From contig PHSP01000001.1 of assembly GCA_002862125.1 (NCBI GenBank), positions 558,001 to 622,000 of the forward strand: a stretch of DNA of 64,000 nucleotides, written 5' to 3'. The stretch is from Methylobacter sp. KS41 (lineage in GTDB: Bacteria; Pseudomonadota; Gammaproteobacteria; Methylococcales; Methylomonadaceae). Positions 52,225 to 62,411 of the stretch are shown one piece after another (within the stretch, counting starts at the first letter, position 1; the number at the start of each line of letters is the position of its first letter). Made by a program: the position numbers and the translations under genes. The notes beneath the pieces are model-generated. The model worked only from the letters and a program-made list of their open reading frames with translations, was not told where the DNA came from and searched no databases.

Positions 52225-53715
52225 ATGAAAATTGCAAAAATATCTGCTCTGGCGCTTACGGGGCTTGTTACCCAACAGGCCTACGGAACCGAGGACTCGA
52301 TTTTGGAATCGGCTTATGACCGCGCTGAAAAAGCGTATCACTCCAAAGCATGGAAAGAGCTGCCCGATGAGGCGCTGATCCGTTCAAGCCGGATCAAATG
52401 GAATAGACTGGGCAAAGCGGCGCTAAATTTGCCGGATTGGGTCGAGTTCAGTTTAAGCCAGCGCACCCGTTACGAAAATGTTTCCAATAACTGGCGGAAA
52501 GGGCAACGAGATGCAAACAACTCGCAATTGCCGCTGCAATCGCGCGTCCATCTCGGCGTCAACCACGGTCCGTTCTGGCTGATGTTCGAAGGCCAGGATT
52601 CGCGCACGAATTTCAACCAACCGGGCGATTTTACCGGCCGGATGATCGACCAGTGGGATATTTTGCAGTTATTCGGGTCGGCCACGTTTAAAAATGTCTT
52701 TGACACCGGCCTTAGAACCGATCTGCATGTAGGCCGCATCACCATGGATATGGGTAGCACACGATTGATCGGCCGCAACAACTTCCCGAATACCACCAAC
52801 TCTTTCGATGGCGGCCATTTTGCGCTCGGTAACGGCCTGGACTGGCGGGTGCGGACTTTTTTAACGGCGCCGGTCACTATTTACCCGACGTCGCTTGATC
52901 AAAGCAGCCAGAAAACCCTGTTCTGGGGTACAGCGTTCGAAACAACACAATTGAAATGGTTAAGCGGCGAAGTCTATTACCTCGGTATCAGCGACAGCTA
53001 TAGTCCCCAGGCTACCAAGCAACGTAATTTTTCGACCTTCGGCGCCCATGCTTATCAAAAAGCAGTCTCCACTAAAGAAAAGTTCGAGTACGGTCAATTC
53101 GGGGCATTAGATTACGACTTTGAAAGCGCGGTGCAAACCGGCGAACGGTTTGGCAAGAACGATTTTGCCTACATGGGCTTTGCCACTGTTGGCTACACCT
53201 TCAATACCTCCTGGATCCCGCAATTGCAGGTCGAATATAAGTACGCCAGCGGCACCAGCAACCCGAACGGCAATGAAACCCATACCTTTGACAGATTATA
53301 CGGTTTGCGCCGTCCGGATTTTGGGCAGACCAGCCTTTACACTTCTTTCGGGCAATCCAATATGGAAGTGGCAGGGTGGCGCATGACATTAAAACCTAAA
53401 GACAACATCAAGGCTTACTTTAGGCATCACGCCCATTGGCTGGCCGAGGCCAAAGACGCCTTTGACGGCTCGGCTTTGCCAGGCTACAGCAATTTGCAGG
53501 ATAAAACAGGAAGAGCAGGACGCTGGCTTGGCCAAGATATTGAACTGATCGGGGAATACGACTTCGGCAACAATCTGATTCTTTCCGCCGGTTATGACCA
53601 CTGGTTCAAAGGCGATTATTTCGACAAGCTGGCGGCCACGCCTGGCAGTGGACTACCCCAAAACGGTCAAAAAGACACCGACTATTTCTTCGTGCAAACG
53701 GAATTAAGATTTTAA
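52225..53715 (+). CDS. Alginate-export-type outer-membrane porin
   Basis: A 496-residue outer-membrane beta-barrel of the AlgE-like alginate_exp family. Signal peptide [20 protein letters not shown] (cut near AYG). The barrel has many alternating aromatic strands ([51 protein letters not shown]) and ends with a C-terminal Phe (FFVQTELRF), the usual barrel insertion signal. In this position it probably admits sulfate or sulfonates to the periplasm for the adjacent ABC transporter. It is separated from sbp by 41 bases. Confidence 0.85.
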   Translation: MKIAKISALALTGLVTQQAYGTEDSILESAYDRAEKAYHSKAWKELPDEALIRSSRIKWNRLGKAALNLPDWVEFSLSQRTRYENVSNNWRKGQRDANNSQLPLQSRVHLGVNHGPFWLMFEGQDSRTNFNQPGDFTGRMIDQWDILQLFGSATFKNVFDTGLRTDLHVGRITMDMGSTRLIGRNNFPNTTNSFDGGHFALGNGLDWRVRTFLTAPVTIYPTSLDQSSQKTLFWGTAFETTQLKWLSGEVYYLGISDSYSPQATKQRNFSTFGAHAYQKAVSTKEKFEYGQFGALDYDFESAVQTGERFGKNDFAYMGFATVGYTFNTSWIPQLQVEYKYASGTSNPNGNETHTFDRLYGLRRPDFGQTSLYTSFGQSNMEVAGWRMTLKPKDNIKAYFRHHAHWLAEAKDAFDGSALPGYSNLQDKTGRAGRWLGQDIELIGEYDFGNNLILSAGYDHWFKGDYFDKLAATPGSGLPQNGQKDTDYFFVQTELRF

Positions 53716-53756
53716 ACCTGACACATTCATTAACTACAAACAAGAGGCTTTATCTC

Positions 53757-54761
53757 ATGAAAAACTTTAAAACCCTGGCGCTGAGTCTGTTGGCCGCCAG
53801 TCTATTCGTCAGCCCTACGGCTCAAGCCGACCGTAGCTTGCTCAATGTTTCCTACGACCCGACCCGGGAACTGTATCAAGACTTCAACAAGGAGTTTATT
53901 AAATACTGGAAAGACAAAACCAAAGAAGATATCGAAGTTCAACAATCGCACGGCGGTGCCGGCAAACAAACAAGAGCGGTTATCGACGGTCTGGAGGCCG
54001 ATGTAGTGACCCTGGCGCTGTCCTACGACATCGATCAAATTGCGGAACGGGCCAAGTTGTTGCCTAAGGATTGGCAGAGGCGTTTGCCGAACAACAGTTT
54101 GCCTTATACCTCCACTATTGTGTTTTTAGTGCGTAAAGATAATCCTAAAGGCATTAAAAACTGGGATGATTTAGCAAAAGAAGGTGTTTCGGTGATCACG
54201 CCTAACCCAAAAACTTCAGGTGGTGCACGTTACAATTATCTGGCGGCCTGGGCTTTTGGAGAAAAAAATTACGGCGGCAAAGACGGTGCCAAGGATTTTG
54301 TGACGAAATTGTATAAGAATGTACCGGTTCTGGATTCCGGTGCGCGCGGTTCTACGACAACCTTTAACCAGCGCGGTATTGGTGATGTGCTGATTACCTG
54401 GGAAAACGAAGCGTTTTTGGCGATTGCGGAACTTGGCGAAGGTGAAGTAGATATTGTCGTGCCTCCGGTCAGCATCAAGGCGGAAACGCCGGTTGCATGG
54501 TTGGATAAAAACGTTGAAAAGCACGGCACACGGGATTTGGCGGAAGCCTATCTGCAATATTTGTATACACCGGTCGGGCAAAAACTGGCGGCGAAACACT
54601 ATTACCGTCCCTACCAACCGGAACATGCCGATCCTGAAGACTTAAAACGTTTTCCTAAATTGGAGCTGTTTACCGTCAATGAAAAATTTGGCAGCTGGGC
54701 GCAGGCCCAAAAAGAGCATTTTGATGACGGCGGCACCTTCGATCAAATCTACACGCCTTAG
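53757..54761 (+). CDS. sbp: Sulfate-binding periplasmic protein
   Basis: A 334-residue sulfate/thiosulfate-binding protein of the Sbp/CysP family. Signal peptide to about residue 24 (SPTAQA, cleaved before DRSLL). Family motifs are [56 protein letters not shown] and [14 protein letters not shown], which include the sulfate-binding loop. It delivers ligand to CysT/CysW. There are 181 bases between its stop and cysT, with an imperfect inverted repeat (CCCTCCGGG near 54792 / CCGGGAGGG near 54855), possibly a processing hairpin. Confidence 0.95.
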   Translation: MKNFKTLALSLLAASLFVSPTAQADRSLLNVSYDPTRELYQDFNKEFIKYWKDKTKEDIEVQQSHGGAGKQTRAVIDGLEADVVTLALSYDIDQIAERAKLLPKDWQRRLPNNSLPYTSTIVFLVRKDNPKGIKNWDDLAKEGVSVITPNPKTSGGARYNYLAAWAFGEKNYGGKDGAKDFVTKLYKNVPVLDSGARGSTTTFNQRGIGDVLITWENEAFLAIAELGEGEVDIVVPPVSIKAETPVAWLDKNVEKHGTRDLAEAYLQYLYTPVGQKLAAKHYYRPYQPEHADPEDLKRFPKLELFTVNEKFGSWAQAQKEHFDDGGTFDQIYTP

Positions 54762-54942
54762 TAACGTGTATGAAATAACTTTAACATCTTACTCCCTCTC
54801 CCTCCGGGACGACTGCATGGATGCAGGAGGTAGAGCAACACATGGAGCAGTTGCCGGGAGGGTGAAGGAATTTAATACTTTTCAAATCGTTTTTGAGTCC
54901 ATCCTGCATACCGAATAGTTAATAAAACCGAAGGTTACTGAC

Positions 54943-55770
54943 ATGCCACAAAGTAACATCATGCCGGGATTTCGCCCGGCCATTAGCCTTACCCTGGTCT
55001 ATCTGGCCTTGATTGTGCTCATTCCGCTTAGCGCGATGCTGCTGAAATCGATGCAGCTCAGCCTCGACGAGTACTGGGCGATTCTGACCAATCACCGCGT
55101 GCAGGCTTCGTTCCGCGTCAGCTTTGGGGCAGCGCTGATTGCCGCCGCCGTGGCCGCTGTGTTCGGCTTTATCATCGCCTGGTCGCTGGTGCGCTATACA
55201 TTTCCTGGCAAACGCCTGTTCGACGCGCTGATTGATCTGCCCTTCGCATTGCCGACCGCAGTTGCCGGTATCGTGCTGGCAACGATCTACGAACCCAACG
55301 GCTGGATCGGCAAGCTGGTGATGGATAACCTCGGAATACAAATCGCCTACAAGCCCTTGGGTATTGTCTTCGCTTTGATCTTTATTGGCTTGCCGTTTGT
55401 GGTGCGGACCATCGAGCCGGTGCTGCAGGAATTGGATACCGCGATGGAAGAAGCTGCTGCCAGTCTCGGCGCTACCCGGCTACAGGCGTTTCTCAAAGTC
55501 ATTCTGCCCAATATTTTGCCCGCCACCATTACTGGCTTTGCGCTGGCTTTTGCCCGCGGCGTCGGCGAGTACGGTTCGGTGATTTTTATTGCCGGCAATA
55601 TGCCTTATATCTCGGAAATCGTGCCGCTTTTGATTATCACCAAACTGGAACAATACGAATACGCGGGAGCAACCGCCATCGGTATGACGATGCTGATTCT
55701 GTCGTTTGTGCTGCTGTTACTGATCAATGGACTGCAATGGTGGGTACGCCGCCGCTCCGGACAACTGTGA
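54943..55770 (+). CDS. cysT: Sulfate ABC transporter permease CysT
   Basis: A 275-residue inner-membrane permease with six predicted helices. It has the EAA loop MEEAAASLGATRLQAFLKVI for CysA contact and DLPFALPTAVAGIVLATIY typical of CysT/CysU. The start is MPQSNIMPGFRPAISLTLVY. It pairs with CysW to form the channel. It is followed by cysW after 10 bases, so they are in one operon (sbp, cysT, cysW, cysA, cysB-like). Confidence 0.94.
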   Translation: MPQSNIMPGFRPAISLTLVYLALIVLIPLSAMLLKSMQLSLDEYWAILTNHRVQASFRVSFGAALIAAAVAAVFGFIIAWSLVRYTFPGKRLFDALIDLPFALPTAVAGIVLATIYEPNGWIGKLVMDNLGIQIAYKPLGIVFALIFIGLPFVVRTIEPVLQELDTAMEEAAASLGATRLQAFLKVILPNILPATITGFALAFARGVGEYGSVIFIAGNMPYISEIVPLLIITKLEQYEYAGATAIGMTMLILSFVLLLLINGLQWWVRRRSGQL

Positions 55771-55780
55771 GAGATACGTT

Positions 55781-56662
55781 ATGAATACTATTCCTGCAAC
55801 TCCTTTTATTGCTTCAAAAAAGCTTACCTTATCGGATTCGGACTGGGTCCGATACGCCCTAATTGGACTCACCTTGGGTATTACGGGTTTATTTCTGGTT
55901 TTGCCGCTGGCGGCCGTACTGATTGAAGCTTTTGCCAAAGGCTGGTCAACCTTCAGCGCCAGCCTGACTCATCCCGACGCACTGGCTGCGATGCGGCTGA
56001 CGCTGTTGGTTGCATTGGTGACGGTGCCCTTGACCACCGTGTTTGGCATTTCTGCCGCCTGGGCGATAGCCCGCTTTGATTTTCGCGGCAAAAGCTTGCT
56101 GATCACACTGATCGATCTGCCGTTTTCGGTATCGCCGGTAATTGCAGGTCTTATTTATGTGCTGATTTTTGGTGCCCAGGGGTGGCTCGGGCCCTGGCTC
56201 TCCGAACATGACATCAAGATCATTTTCGCAGTACCCGGGATTATTCTGGCGACGTTATTTGTAACCTTCCCCTTTGTTGCCCGCGAACTGATTCCACTGA
56301 TGCAGGAATTTGGTCATGAAGAAGAGGAAGCGGCTTTATCGCTGGGCGCCAGTGGCTGGCTTACCTTTTTCAAAGTCACGTTACCCAACATCAAATGGGC
56401 TCTGCTGACCGGTGTGCTGCTGTGCAATGCCAGAGCGATGGGCGAATTTGGCGCAGTCTCGGTGGTGTCCGGCCATATCCGAGGCCTCACCAACACGCTG
56501 TCGCTGCACATCGAAGTCAGTTACAACGAATACGATTTTGTCGGCGCCTTCGCCAGTGCATCACTACTGGCAGCCTTGGCCATTGTGACGCTGGTATTTA
56601 AAACCGTCCTGGAATGGCAGCAAAAAAAGGGTTTAAAAGCAGCCCGCCAGCCGGTGGAATAG
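55781..56662 (+). CDS. cysW: Sulfate ABC transporter permease CysW
   Basis: A 293-residue permease, six helices, with the EAA loop HEEEEAALSLGASGWLTFFK and DLPFSVSPVIAGLIYVLIFG, as in CysW. I use ATG 55781 (MNTIPATPFIASKKLTL); an in-frame upstream ATG at 55727 lies inside cysT and is unlikely. It forms a heterodimer with CysT. cysA follows after 35 bases, with an AGGAAG ribosome site. Confidence 0.94.
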   Translation: MNTIPATPFIASKKLTLSDSDWVRYALIGLTLGITGLFLVLPLAAVLIEAFAKGWSTFSASLTHPDALAAMRLTLLVALVTVPLTTVFGISAAWAIARFDFRGKSLLITLIDLPFSVSPVIAGLIYVLIFGAQGWLGPWLSEHDIKIIFAVPGIILATLFVTFPFVARELIPLMQEFGHEEEEAALSLGASGWLTFFKVTLPNIKWALLTGVLLCNARAMGEFGAVSVVSGHIRGLTNTLSLHIEVSYNEYDFVGAFASASLLAALAIVTLVFKTVLEWQQKKGLKAARQPVE

Positions 56663-56697
56663 CCATTTTTATTAAGTGATTTTATCAGGAAGCTTTC

Positions 56698-57741
56698 ATG
56701 AGTATTAGCGTAAATCATATCAGTAAACATTTCGGCGCCTTTTCCGCGCTGAACAATATCAATCTTGACATTCCCGAAGGTGAATTGGTTGCCTTATTGG
56801 GGCCTTCCGGCTGCGGCAAAACCACTTTATTGCGCATTATTGCCGGTCTGGAACAAGCCGACCAGGGCGATATTTTTTTGAAAGGCGACAAGGTCACCGA
56901 CAAACCGGTCAAAAACCGTCAGATTGGTTTCGTATTTCAGCATTATGCCTTATTCCGGCACATGACCGTATTTGAGAACGTGGCGTTTGGCTTGAGAGTC
57001 AAGCCTCGCCGCGACCGTCCCAGTAACGAAGTTATTACCAAGAAAGTGCATGCATTGCTGCAACTGGTACAACTGGACTGGCTGCACGATCGTTATCCCG
57101 ATCAACTGTCTGGTGGCCAACGTCAGCGCATCGCCTTGGCCCGGGCATTAGCGGTAGAACCCTCCGTATTATTAATGGATGAACCGTTTGGCGCACTCGA
57201 TGCCAGCGTGCGTAAGGATTTACGGCAATGGTTGAGAAACTTGCATCATGATTTGAATGTCACCAGTATTTTTGTCACCCACGATCAGGAAGAAGCGATG
57301 GAAGTGGCCAGTCAGGTTGTCGTGCTTAATCATGGGCGTATCGAACAGCAAGGTTCACCGAGTGATATATATGATCATCCAGTCAATGCTTTTGTCTCAC
57401 GTTTTATCGGGCAGACCAATGTTTTTGATCTGGACGAGCATGATGCCGACTGGCTGCAAACAGCAGGAATACTGAATCCACATCAGGAAGGTAAAATCGC
57501 GCATGTCCGACCTCATGATATTATCATTGAAAAATCAACAACCGGTAAGGCGGCGCCTGCAACCGTGAAGGACTGGCAACATCTGGGCGCACTGATTCGC
57601 CTTGAACTGGTTAAAAATGGTGTCAATGGTTCAACTGCACACCTTTTTGCAGAGATGCCCAATGACCAATTCAAGGAATTGAATTTGAATAGAGGCGATA
57701 AAGTCGACCTGAAAATACGCCAAGCGCACTGGTTTCATTAG
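56698..57741 (+). CDS. cysA: Sulfate/thiosulfate import ATP-binding protein CysA
   Basis: A 347-residue ABC ATPase. Walker [15 protein letters not shown]-loop [14 protein letters not shown], signature [15 protein letters not shown], Walker [14 protein letters not shown] and H-loop [13 protein letters not shown] are all present. The C-terminal TOBE-like regulatory domain (residues 240-347) has [11 protein letters not shown]. It powers CysTW. The LysR gene starts one base after its stop, so it is part of the same transcript. Confidence 0.95.
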   Translation: MSISVNHISKHFGAFSALNNINLDIPEGELVALLGPSGCGKTTLLRIIAGLEQADQGDIFLKGDKVTDKPVKNRQIGFVFQHYALFRHMTVFENVAFGLRVKPRRDRPSNEVITKKVHALLQLVQLDWLHDRYPDQLSGGQRQRIALARALAVEPSVLLMDEPFGALDASVRKDLRQWLRNLHHDLNVTSIFVTHDQEEAMEVASQVVVLNHGRIEQQGSPSDIYDHPVNAFVSRFIGQTNVFDLDEHDADWLQTAGILNPHQEGKIAHVRPHDIIIEKSTTGKAAPATVKDWQHLGALIRLELVKNGVNGSTAHLFAEMPNDQFKELNLNRGDKVDLKIRQAHWFH

Positions 57742-57742
57742 C

Positions 57743-58642
57743 ATGAATTTGAATCAAATTGAATTGCTTCGTGTACTTCAAGAAACAAATTTAAATCTGT
57801 CAAAAGCAGCGGAAAAAATGCATATTGTGCAATCGGCAGTGAGTCGGCAATTACAACTTTTTGAGGCTGAGTTGGGCTCGCCTTTATTTGAAAGACAGGG
57901 TAAAAAACTAATCGGCATGACTACGTTGGGAATGCGTATCATGGAAGAGGTTGCCGCCATTAACCGAGCCAAAACTAATATTCAACATATAGCCGCCGAT
58001 TATCTTGACAGTAATCAAGGTATTCTTCATATCGCGACCACCCACACCCAGGCCAAGTATTTCTTACCGGTACCTATTCAACGGTTCAGGGAAAAATATC
58101 CAGGGGTCAAAATTTATATGGTTCAATCGTCGCCAGACCAACTGATCGATCAATTGCACACGCGTAAAGCGGACATCGCCATCTGCACGGAAAAAGTCGA
58201 TCAAGAGACTGATCTTGTTATTGAAAAATGCTATGAATGGCATCATGCACTGGTGGTACCTCAGCAACATCCGCTGAGTGAGGGGAATATTACTCTTGAA
58301 CGATTGGCTTTATTTCCCATTCTTACCTATAGCTTTGGTTTTACCGGGCGCTCAAATATTGAGAGTGCTTTTAAAAACACAGGCTTGGTACTGGATATTA
58401 TTCTGGCTGCGGCCGATACCGATGTGATCAAAACATACGTACGTCTGGGTATGGGGGTTGGTCTTATCGCTGGAATGGCATATGATCCGCAGACCGATCA
58501 GGATTTGATAACACGGGATTTATCCCATTTAATTCCCAGTTCAAGGACTAAAATAGCCTATTTAAAACATAACTATTTGCCCTTATATAGCCAACATTTT
58601 ATAGATGAATTGTTGGTTGCGGCCAAAGAAATTAAATGTTGA
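57743..58642 (+). CDS. CysB-like LysR regulator
   Basis: A 299-residue LysR-family regulator. N-terminal winged HTH (LNLSKAAEKMHIVQSAVSRQ, LGSPLFERQGKKLIGMT). The effector domain contains IATTHTQAKYFLPVPIQRFR, the ligand-loop signature of CysB/Cbl (TTHTQARY). CysB responds to N-acetylserine or sulfate to activate sulfate uptake genes. Here it is the last gene of the operon it probably controls, so the circuit would be autoregulated. CysB versus Cbl cannot be decided from sequence alone. Confidence 0.88.
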   Translation: MNLNQIELLRVLQETNLNLSKAAEKMHIVQSAVSRQLQLFEAELGSPLFERQGKKLIGMTTLGMRIMEEVAAINRAKTNIQHIAADYLDSNQGILHIATTHTQAKYFLPVPIQRFREKYPGVKIYMVQSSPDQLIDQLHTRKADIAICTEKVDQETDLVIEKCYEWHHALVVPQQHPLSEGNITLERLALFPILTYSFGFTGRSNIESAFKNTGLVLDIILAAADTDVIKTYVRLGMGVGLIAGMAYDPQTDQDLITRDLSHLIPSSRTKIAYLKHNYLPLYSQHFIDELLVAAKEIKC

Positions 58643-59000
58643 GATTTATATCCAGTTTCGCTATACATTAATAGCTGTTCATCACTGCGGTATCTAAATG
58701 ACTGCTTTTCAAAGCTAATCAGCCGTTCACTGAAAACTCGCTTTTCTCTCAAGTTGGCAATTGCCGAACTTCATTCTGCCATATTCATCGCCATAAAGCG
58801 GCCAGTCGTGGCCGGCAGAAATTGGCCGACACCAGCAGGTCGGCTAAACGTAAATTTATCATTGGCCAAAGTCTGCTTTCAAGTCATTGGATAATTTTTA
58901 TTGCTATTTGCCCGTCTTAAAAAATGGTCAGCCCCCGGCAGGGATCGCCCGCGTGTTCAATCGTTAGAGCTTTTGGCATGGCTTTAGAGGATGGGGATAT
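58643..59000. other. Intergenic region with degenerate repeat
   Basis: No gene. It holds GC-rich palindromic stretches (CGGCCAGTCGTGGCCG, CAGCAGGTCGGC) and TGACTGCTTTTCAAAGCTAA-like DNA, similar in style to the repeats at 1310, 28350 and 46370. Confidence 0.45.
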
Positions 59001-59679
59001 TTACGGACAAAGGCGGGCGCAGGGGATGCCGTCATGGTTGCCGTCAAGGCGTGAGAGTCCGCATTGTTCCAGATAAAAATGAGCTTCCGCGCAACTCGCC
59101 ATTTGCCCGCATGTTTGCTTTTCTCCGCAGATGAACCCTCCCCAACTCTGGCTAAGCGTTATGGTTTTGGTGGTGTCTGGTGTTCGTGTTGAGGTGTTCC
59201 CACGCTTGCCGTGTCGCCATTCCCACGGCGGGACACGCTCACTGTCTGGCAGGTTCCACAGTCCTCGTTTTTCCTGTTTGGCTTGGGCTTCGAGTTGGAA
59301 CAACGATTGATCCTTGGCGTATTTCCGATAAACCCATGCCGCGCCGCGCCGGATCATTTCTGCATTGACGTCTAGGGTGCTGATGAAGACCCGGCCGACC
59401 GTGCGCCCGTAACGGTCTGTGTCCACGACCGTGACCGTCACCGTTTTACCGAAGATCAGGCTGGATAGTTCCTGTTTCGCTTTGTTGCCATAGGGTTGTT
59501 TGGATTCCGGGGTATCAATCTCTCGGCCAGCCGGACTTTGATTTGTTGGTTGCCGGCAGCAAGAAGTTTGAAGGTATCACCATCGGAAATCCCAATGACA
59601 CGACCCTGAACTTGTTGCGCCAAGGCCTGCAGGGCATCAGGAGCATGACCAAAAGAACGACTAGGAACCTATGGGGCAT
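59001..59679 (-). pseudogene. Excalibur/thermonuclease-like gene with two frameshifts
   Basis: The 3' part (59001-59441 and further upstream) reads a SNase domain (VVDTDRYGRTVGRVFISTLD) and a C-terminal Excalibur domain (CGLSRLDGNHDGIPCARLCP). The 5' part reads a signal peptide frame (MPHRFLVVLLVMLLMP, ATG 59679). Between them, QVQGRVIGISDGDTFKLLAA is in another frame, and at GCCGAGAGATTGAT the frame shifts again: removing one GA repeat restores VRLAEIDTPESKQPYG. So two indels separate signal, first and second half. This is a decayed paralogue of 48167-48739. Confidence 0.8.
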
Positions 59680-60093
59680 GTCTGCAACCTCCGCTTCCTG
59701 TCCCACTTACGCCTCCCACAAAAAGAAAGCCCCGGTTTTCTTGTTTGCACTATCTGAATTCTCCTGATTGACCCGATAGACTGGGTTTTGTTGTTTGGTG
59801 GTTTTATTCCTCTTGTCCACCTTAAGTGTAGTGGTTTCTGTTGCTTGTGTACGGTGTATTTTGTTGGCGAACCCGTCATCCCTGACAGGTCGGGTGCTAC
59901 TCGCTGCGCTCACCGAGCTGGTGCCTGTCTTAGCCATTCGGTAATACCCCCCTTTCGCGGAGTGGAGCAAACGGACTGCTGATGCAGCGTATTGTTCTGT
60001 CGAACCGCTCCCGCTGCTTCAAATTGCCAATTTGACAAGGACTCATGGCCATGATTGAATTAGTGTACACTAATTAAAATTTGGGCTTTGTCC
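59680..60093. other. Intergenic region upstream of umuD
   Basis: No credible gene. The left part contains small shadow ORFs only. The right end has the 18-bp dyad at 60058-60075 just upstream of umuD, with an AT-rich promoter-like stretch. Confidence 0.45.
60058..60075. promoter_or_regulatory. 18-bp perfect operator-like dyad ahead of umuD
   Basis: AATTAGTGTACACTAATT is a perfect palindrome centred about 27 bp before the umuD ATG at 60094. It differs from the Escherichia LexA box (CTGT-N8-ACAG) but its inner TAGTGTACACTA is a plausible binding site for a LexA or UmuD-like repressor of another lineage. Confidence 0.6.
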
Positions 60094-60687
60094 ATGACTA
60101 CTGACACAAAAACGAAAGCAAAACCTGGCAGACCAGAAGGCAGAAATGCCTATGGAGAAGCCACCGTACCCATACGAATTCCGAAAAGTAAAGTCACGCA
60201 AATTACCGATTTCCTTAAACACTATGCGTTGAAAAAGAGCCCCGGTTCGATAGATTTCTTCGAACACATCAGACAAGTGTCGGCACCGGTAGTCCGCGTC
60301 GAATTACCCCTCTACTCGTCAAAAGTGTCTGCCGGGTTTCCCTCACCCTGTGACGACCACATCGCTAAAAGATTAAATATTCATGACTATTTAGTCGATC
60401 AAGAAGATGCTACGTTTCTGGTCACCGTCACCGGGTTATCAATGCGTGACGCTGGTTTACTGCCTAAAGACGTTGTTGTTGTAGATCGTTCTAAAAACGC
60501 CAATATTGGAAATATCATTTTGGCGGTGGTTAATGGAGAATTCACGATCAAACAGTTAACACTCGGTAAAAATGGGCATCCTGTATTACTACCAGCCAAT
60601 CCAGACTTTAAGCCCATTGAAATCAAGGACGGTATGGACTTTGAAATCTGGGGTGTGGTGACCGGATCCATTCGAAAATACGTTTGA
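60094..60687 (+). CDS. umuD: UmuD-like S24 autoprotease (long form)
   Basis: A 197-residue UmuD-type protein, longer than the classical 139. The N-terminal 75 residues (GRPEGRNAYGEATVPIRIP, SKVTQITDFLKHYAL) are basic and could bind DNA, as in long UmuD-type regulators. The cleavage site is probably AGFPSP (residues 85-90), the catalytic Ser is in VTVTGLSMRDAGLL and the Lys in GEFTIKQLTLG. All S24 parts are intact. Start ATG at 60094. Its stop overlaps the original umuC start as TGATG. It acts with UmuC in SOS translesion synthesis, but that partner gene is broken here. Confidence 0.88.
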   Translation: MTTDTKTKAKPGRPEGRNAYGEATVPIRIPKSKVTQITDFLKHYALKKSPGSIDFFEHIRQVSAPVVRVELPLYSSKVSAGFPSPCDDHIAKRLNIHDYLVDQEDATFLVTVTGLSMRDAGLLPKDVVVVDRSKNANIGNIILAVVNGEFTIKQLTLGKNGHPVLLPANPDFKPIEIKDGMDFEIWGVVTGSIRKYV

Positions 60688-60707
60688 TGACGGCTATTGC
60701 ATTAATC
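60687..60707 (+). pseudogene. umuC: 5' fragment of umuC (MTAIALI)
   Basis: Seven codons starting at ATG 60687, directly overlapping the umuD stop. They join in frame to the codons GAT-TGC-AAT (DCNNFYASCE) at 62420 when the intervening IS and one copy of the duplication CATTAATC are removed. This restores a standard UmuC start. Confidence 0.85.
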
Positions 60708-62411
60708 GGCTTACCACTTAAGCCGGGACATTTAACAATTTCAACGGGTTAGAAATTACACGTTTTCGGCTCTTTCGAGCAAGCGGAAGCTCTCCCATAT
60801 GTTCAAGTAACCAGGGAAACAACTCCGGGTGTTCGGTTCCAAATAAGCGCCTCGCGGCCGTTGTACCATCTTCATGTTTGAGTCCGTAATTATGAATCAC
60901 CGTTAAAGCTCTCAGGCGTTGCGGCGTCAACCCACGCCCATTGTGGTATAACTGCGCCAAACAGCCATTACGTCCTTCAACTGCCGATGAACTCCGGTGA
61001 AATTGTCGCACCATCCACTCCGCCCAGGGTAGCCAGCGTTGTATGTCACTGTCCGGCAACGTGGCACTGAACGGGTGTGTTTCCAGGGTATGACTGGCTT
61101 GCGCCCAGGCTTTGCGATAGTTTTCTCTGGCCTGACTATTTTGGGTTTTGTGCAGCTGCTGATGCCAATAGACCACAGGCAACAAGGTTGTCGTCAGCCA
61201 GTCTTCCACGTCTTTATCAACAGCTAAGCCCTGCAAGGTCTCGCTGACCCAATGCCACCAAAAGCTGACCGAAACCGCCAACGGCTTTATTTGGTTGCGG
61301 AACTTTTTCATCACGTCTTTGTGGTCGCTAATGTCTTGTTCGCCCGCTAGCTGTTCAATCGCTTTTGCCCTTGTTTCAAGTCCCTCTGCAACTTTTTCCG
61401 CATCGTTAGGGCTATTGTCGAAGAGGGAAAAAGGATGGATGACATCGCTAACACCTCGCAAATTTTCATGATACGTCGTCTGGACTTGCCGGGCTTGATC
61501 GTAGTCCTTCCTGGCAGTAAGGAACTGCTCTTTAAGTTCTTGTCGTTCGGCCGTTGTTGCCGTTTCAGGCGCCTTTTCTTCAGCGGCTTGCGCCACGATG
61601 AGGTGTTTTTCAGACATTGCCGCGTGTCTGGCAAGCTTTGAACCCAGCCAGCGGCTTAGGTCTTGTTGGGCATGAAAAAGATCTGCTCCGGAATCGCATT
61701 CAAACCCCGTTACCGCCAGTTTTATCAAGGCCTTGGCGCGGTCGCTAATGGCGTGACTGACCTCAATTCCCAGCGCTTCTAAACGTGGACTTGTTTTCGC
61801 ATGCCAAGTCTCAAACCGCCGATCATCACTGATGTCCTCCAATAGTAAGTAGCCGGAGCTTAAGTCCATTAACACCAAAATCAAAAAGTCGCCGAAAAAC
61901 GTTTCATCCATGGCGACAACTGCTTTACGCTTGTGTTTGTTGACCTGCTGTTCACAAACCTCCTGAAACTGCGGCAATAAAAGTTCCATTTGTTGCATCC
62001 GGGTACGCAAGGCCGCCTCCGACACGCCGACATGATGATGAATCCGGATCAATTTGAAAAACCGCGACAACTTCCTGACTCCCACACCGCATTCCAATCC
62101 AAATAGGTATAAGACTGCAAAGACCAGTAATCTCAACCATCCGCTGCCTGCTTCGGTTTCCCAAAAAGACGATTCAGGATGCCGGTTGCGTAGCTTTTGC
62201 GAACGAAGGTGGCGATGCACACTGCTTTTTGCACCATTAATGAGGTGGGCAAGTTTGCGGACACTTTTTTTGCCACCCCGGTCTATTTCAACGATAATCG
62301 CTAAGCTAGCTGCTCGTATTTTCTGTGTCGGATTGTTTTTTTAGTCATTAACTCATGATACTAAAATACGGCAGTCTAGCTCTAATTTTGTCCCGCTTTA
62401 AGTTGATAGCC
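60708..62411 (-). mobile_element. 1.7-kb IS inserted in umuC, 8-bp target duplication
   Basis: The element lies between two copies of CATTAATC (60700-60707 and 62412-62419). Its imperfect ends are GGCTTACCACTTAAGCCGGG at the left and, on the other strand, GGCTATCAACTTAAAGCGGG at the right. It contains one transposase gene. Removing it rebuilds an intact umuC, so the ends are fixed by the host gene. Confidence 0.88.
60718..62220 (-). CDS. DDE-type transposase (DUF6399-like)
   Basis: A 500-residue transposase of a group containing a DUF6399-like C-terminal part. Likely catalytic acids: Asp in AVVAMDETFFGDFL, Asp in HAISDRAKALIK and Glu in SSSAVEGRNGCLAQLYHNGR. N-terminal region has helices and a LFGLECGVGVRKLSR segment. 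Length and motifs are intact. The start used here (MHRHLRSQ, 62220) may be internal; the frame cannot extend past the IS end. I cannot assign an IS family name with certainty. Insertion separated umuD from umuC. Confidence 0.75.
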   Translation of the reverse strand: MHRHLRSQKLRNRHPESSFWETEAGSGWLRLLVFAVLYLFGLECGVGVRKLSRFFKLIRIHHHVGVSEAALRTRMQQMELLLPQFQEVCEQQVNKHKRKAVVAMDETFFGDFLILVLMDLSSGYLLLEDISDDRRFETWHAKTSPRLEALGIEVSHAISDRAKALIKLAVTGFECDSGADLFHAQQDLSRWLGSKLARHAAMSEKHLIVAQAAEEKAPETATTAERQELKEQFLTARKDYDQARQVQTTYHENLRGVSDVIHPFSLFDNSPNDAEKVAEGLETRAKAIEQLAGEQDISDHKDVMKKFRNQIKPLAVSVSFWWHWVSETLQGLAVDKDVEDWLTTTLLPVVYWHQQLHKTQNSQARENYRKAWAQASHTLETHPFSATLPDSDIQRWLPWAEWMVRQFHRSSSAVEGRNGCLAQLYHNGRGLTPQRLRALTVIHNYGLKHEDGTTAARRLFGTEHPELFPWLLEHMGELPLARKSRKRVISNPLKLLNVPA

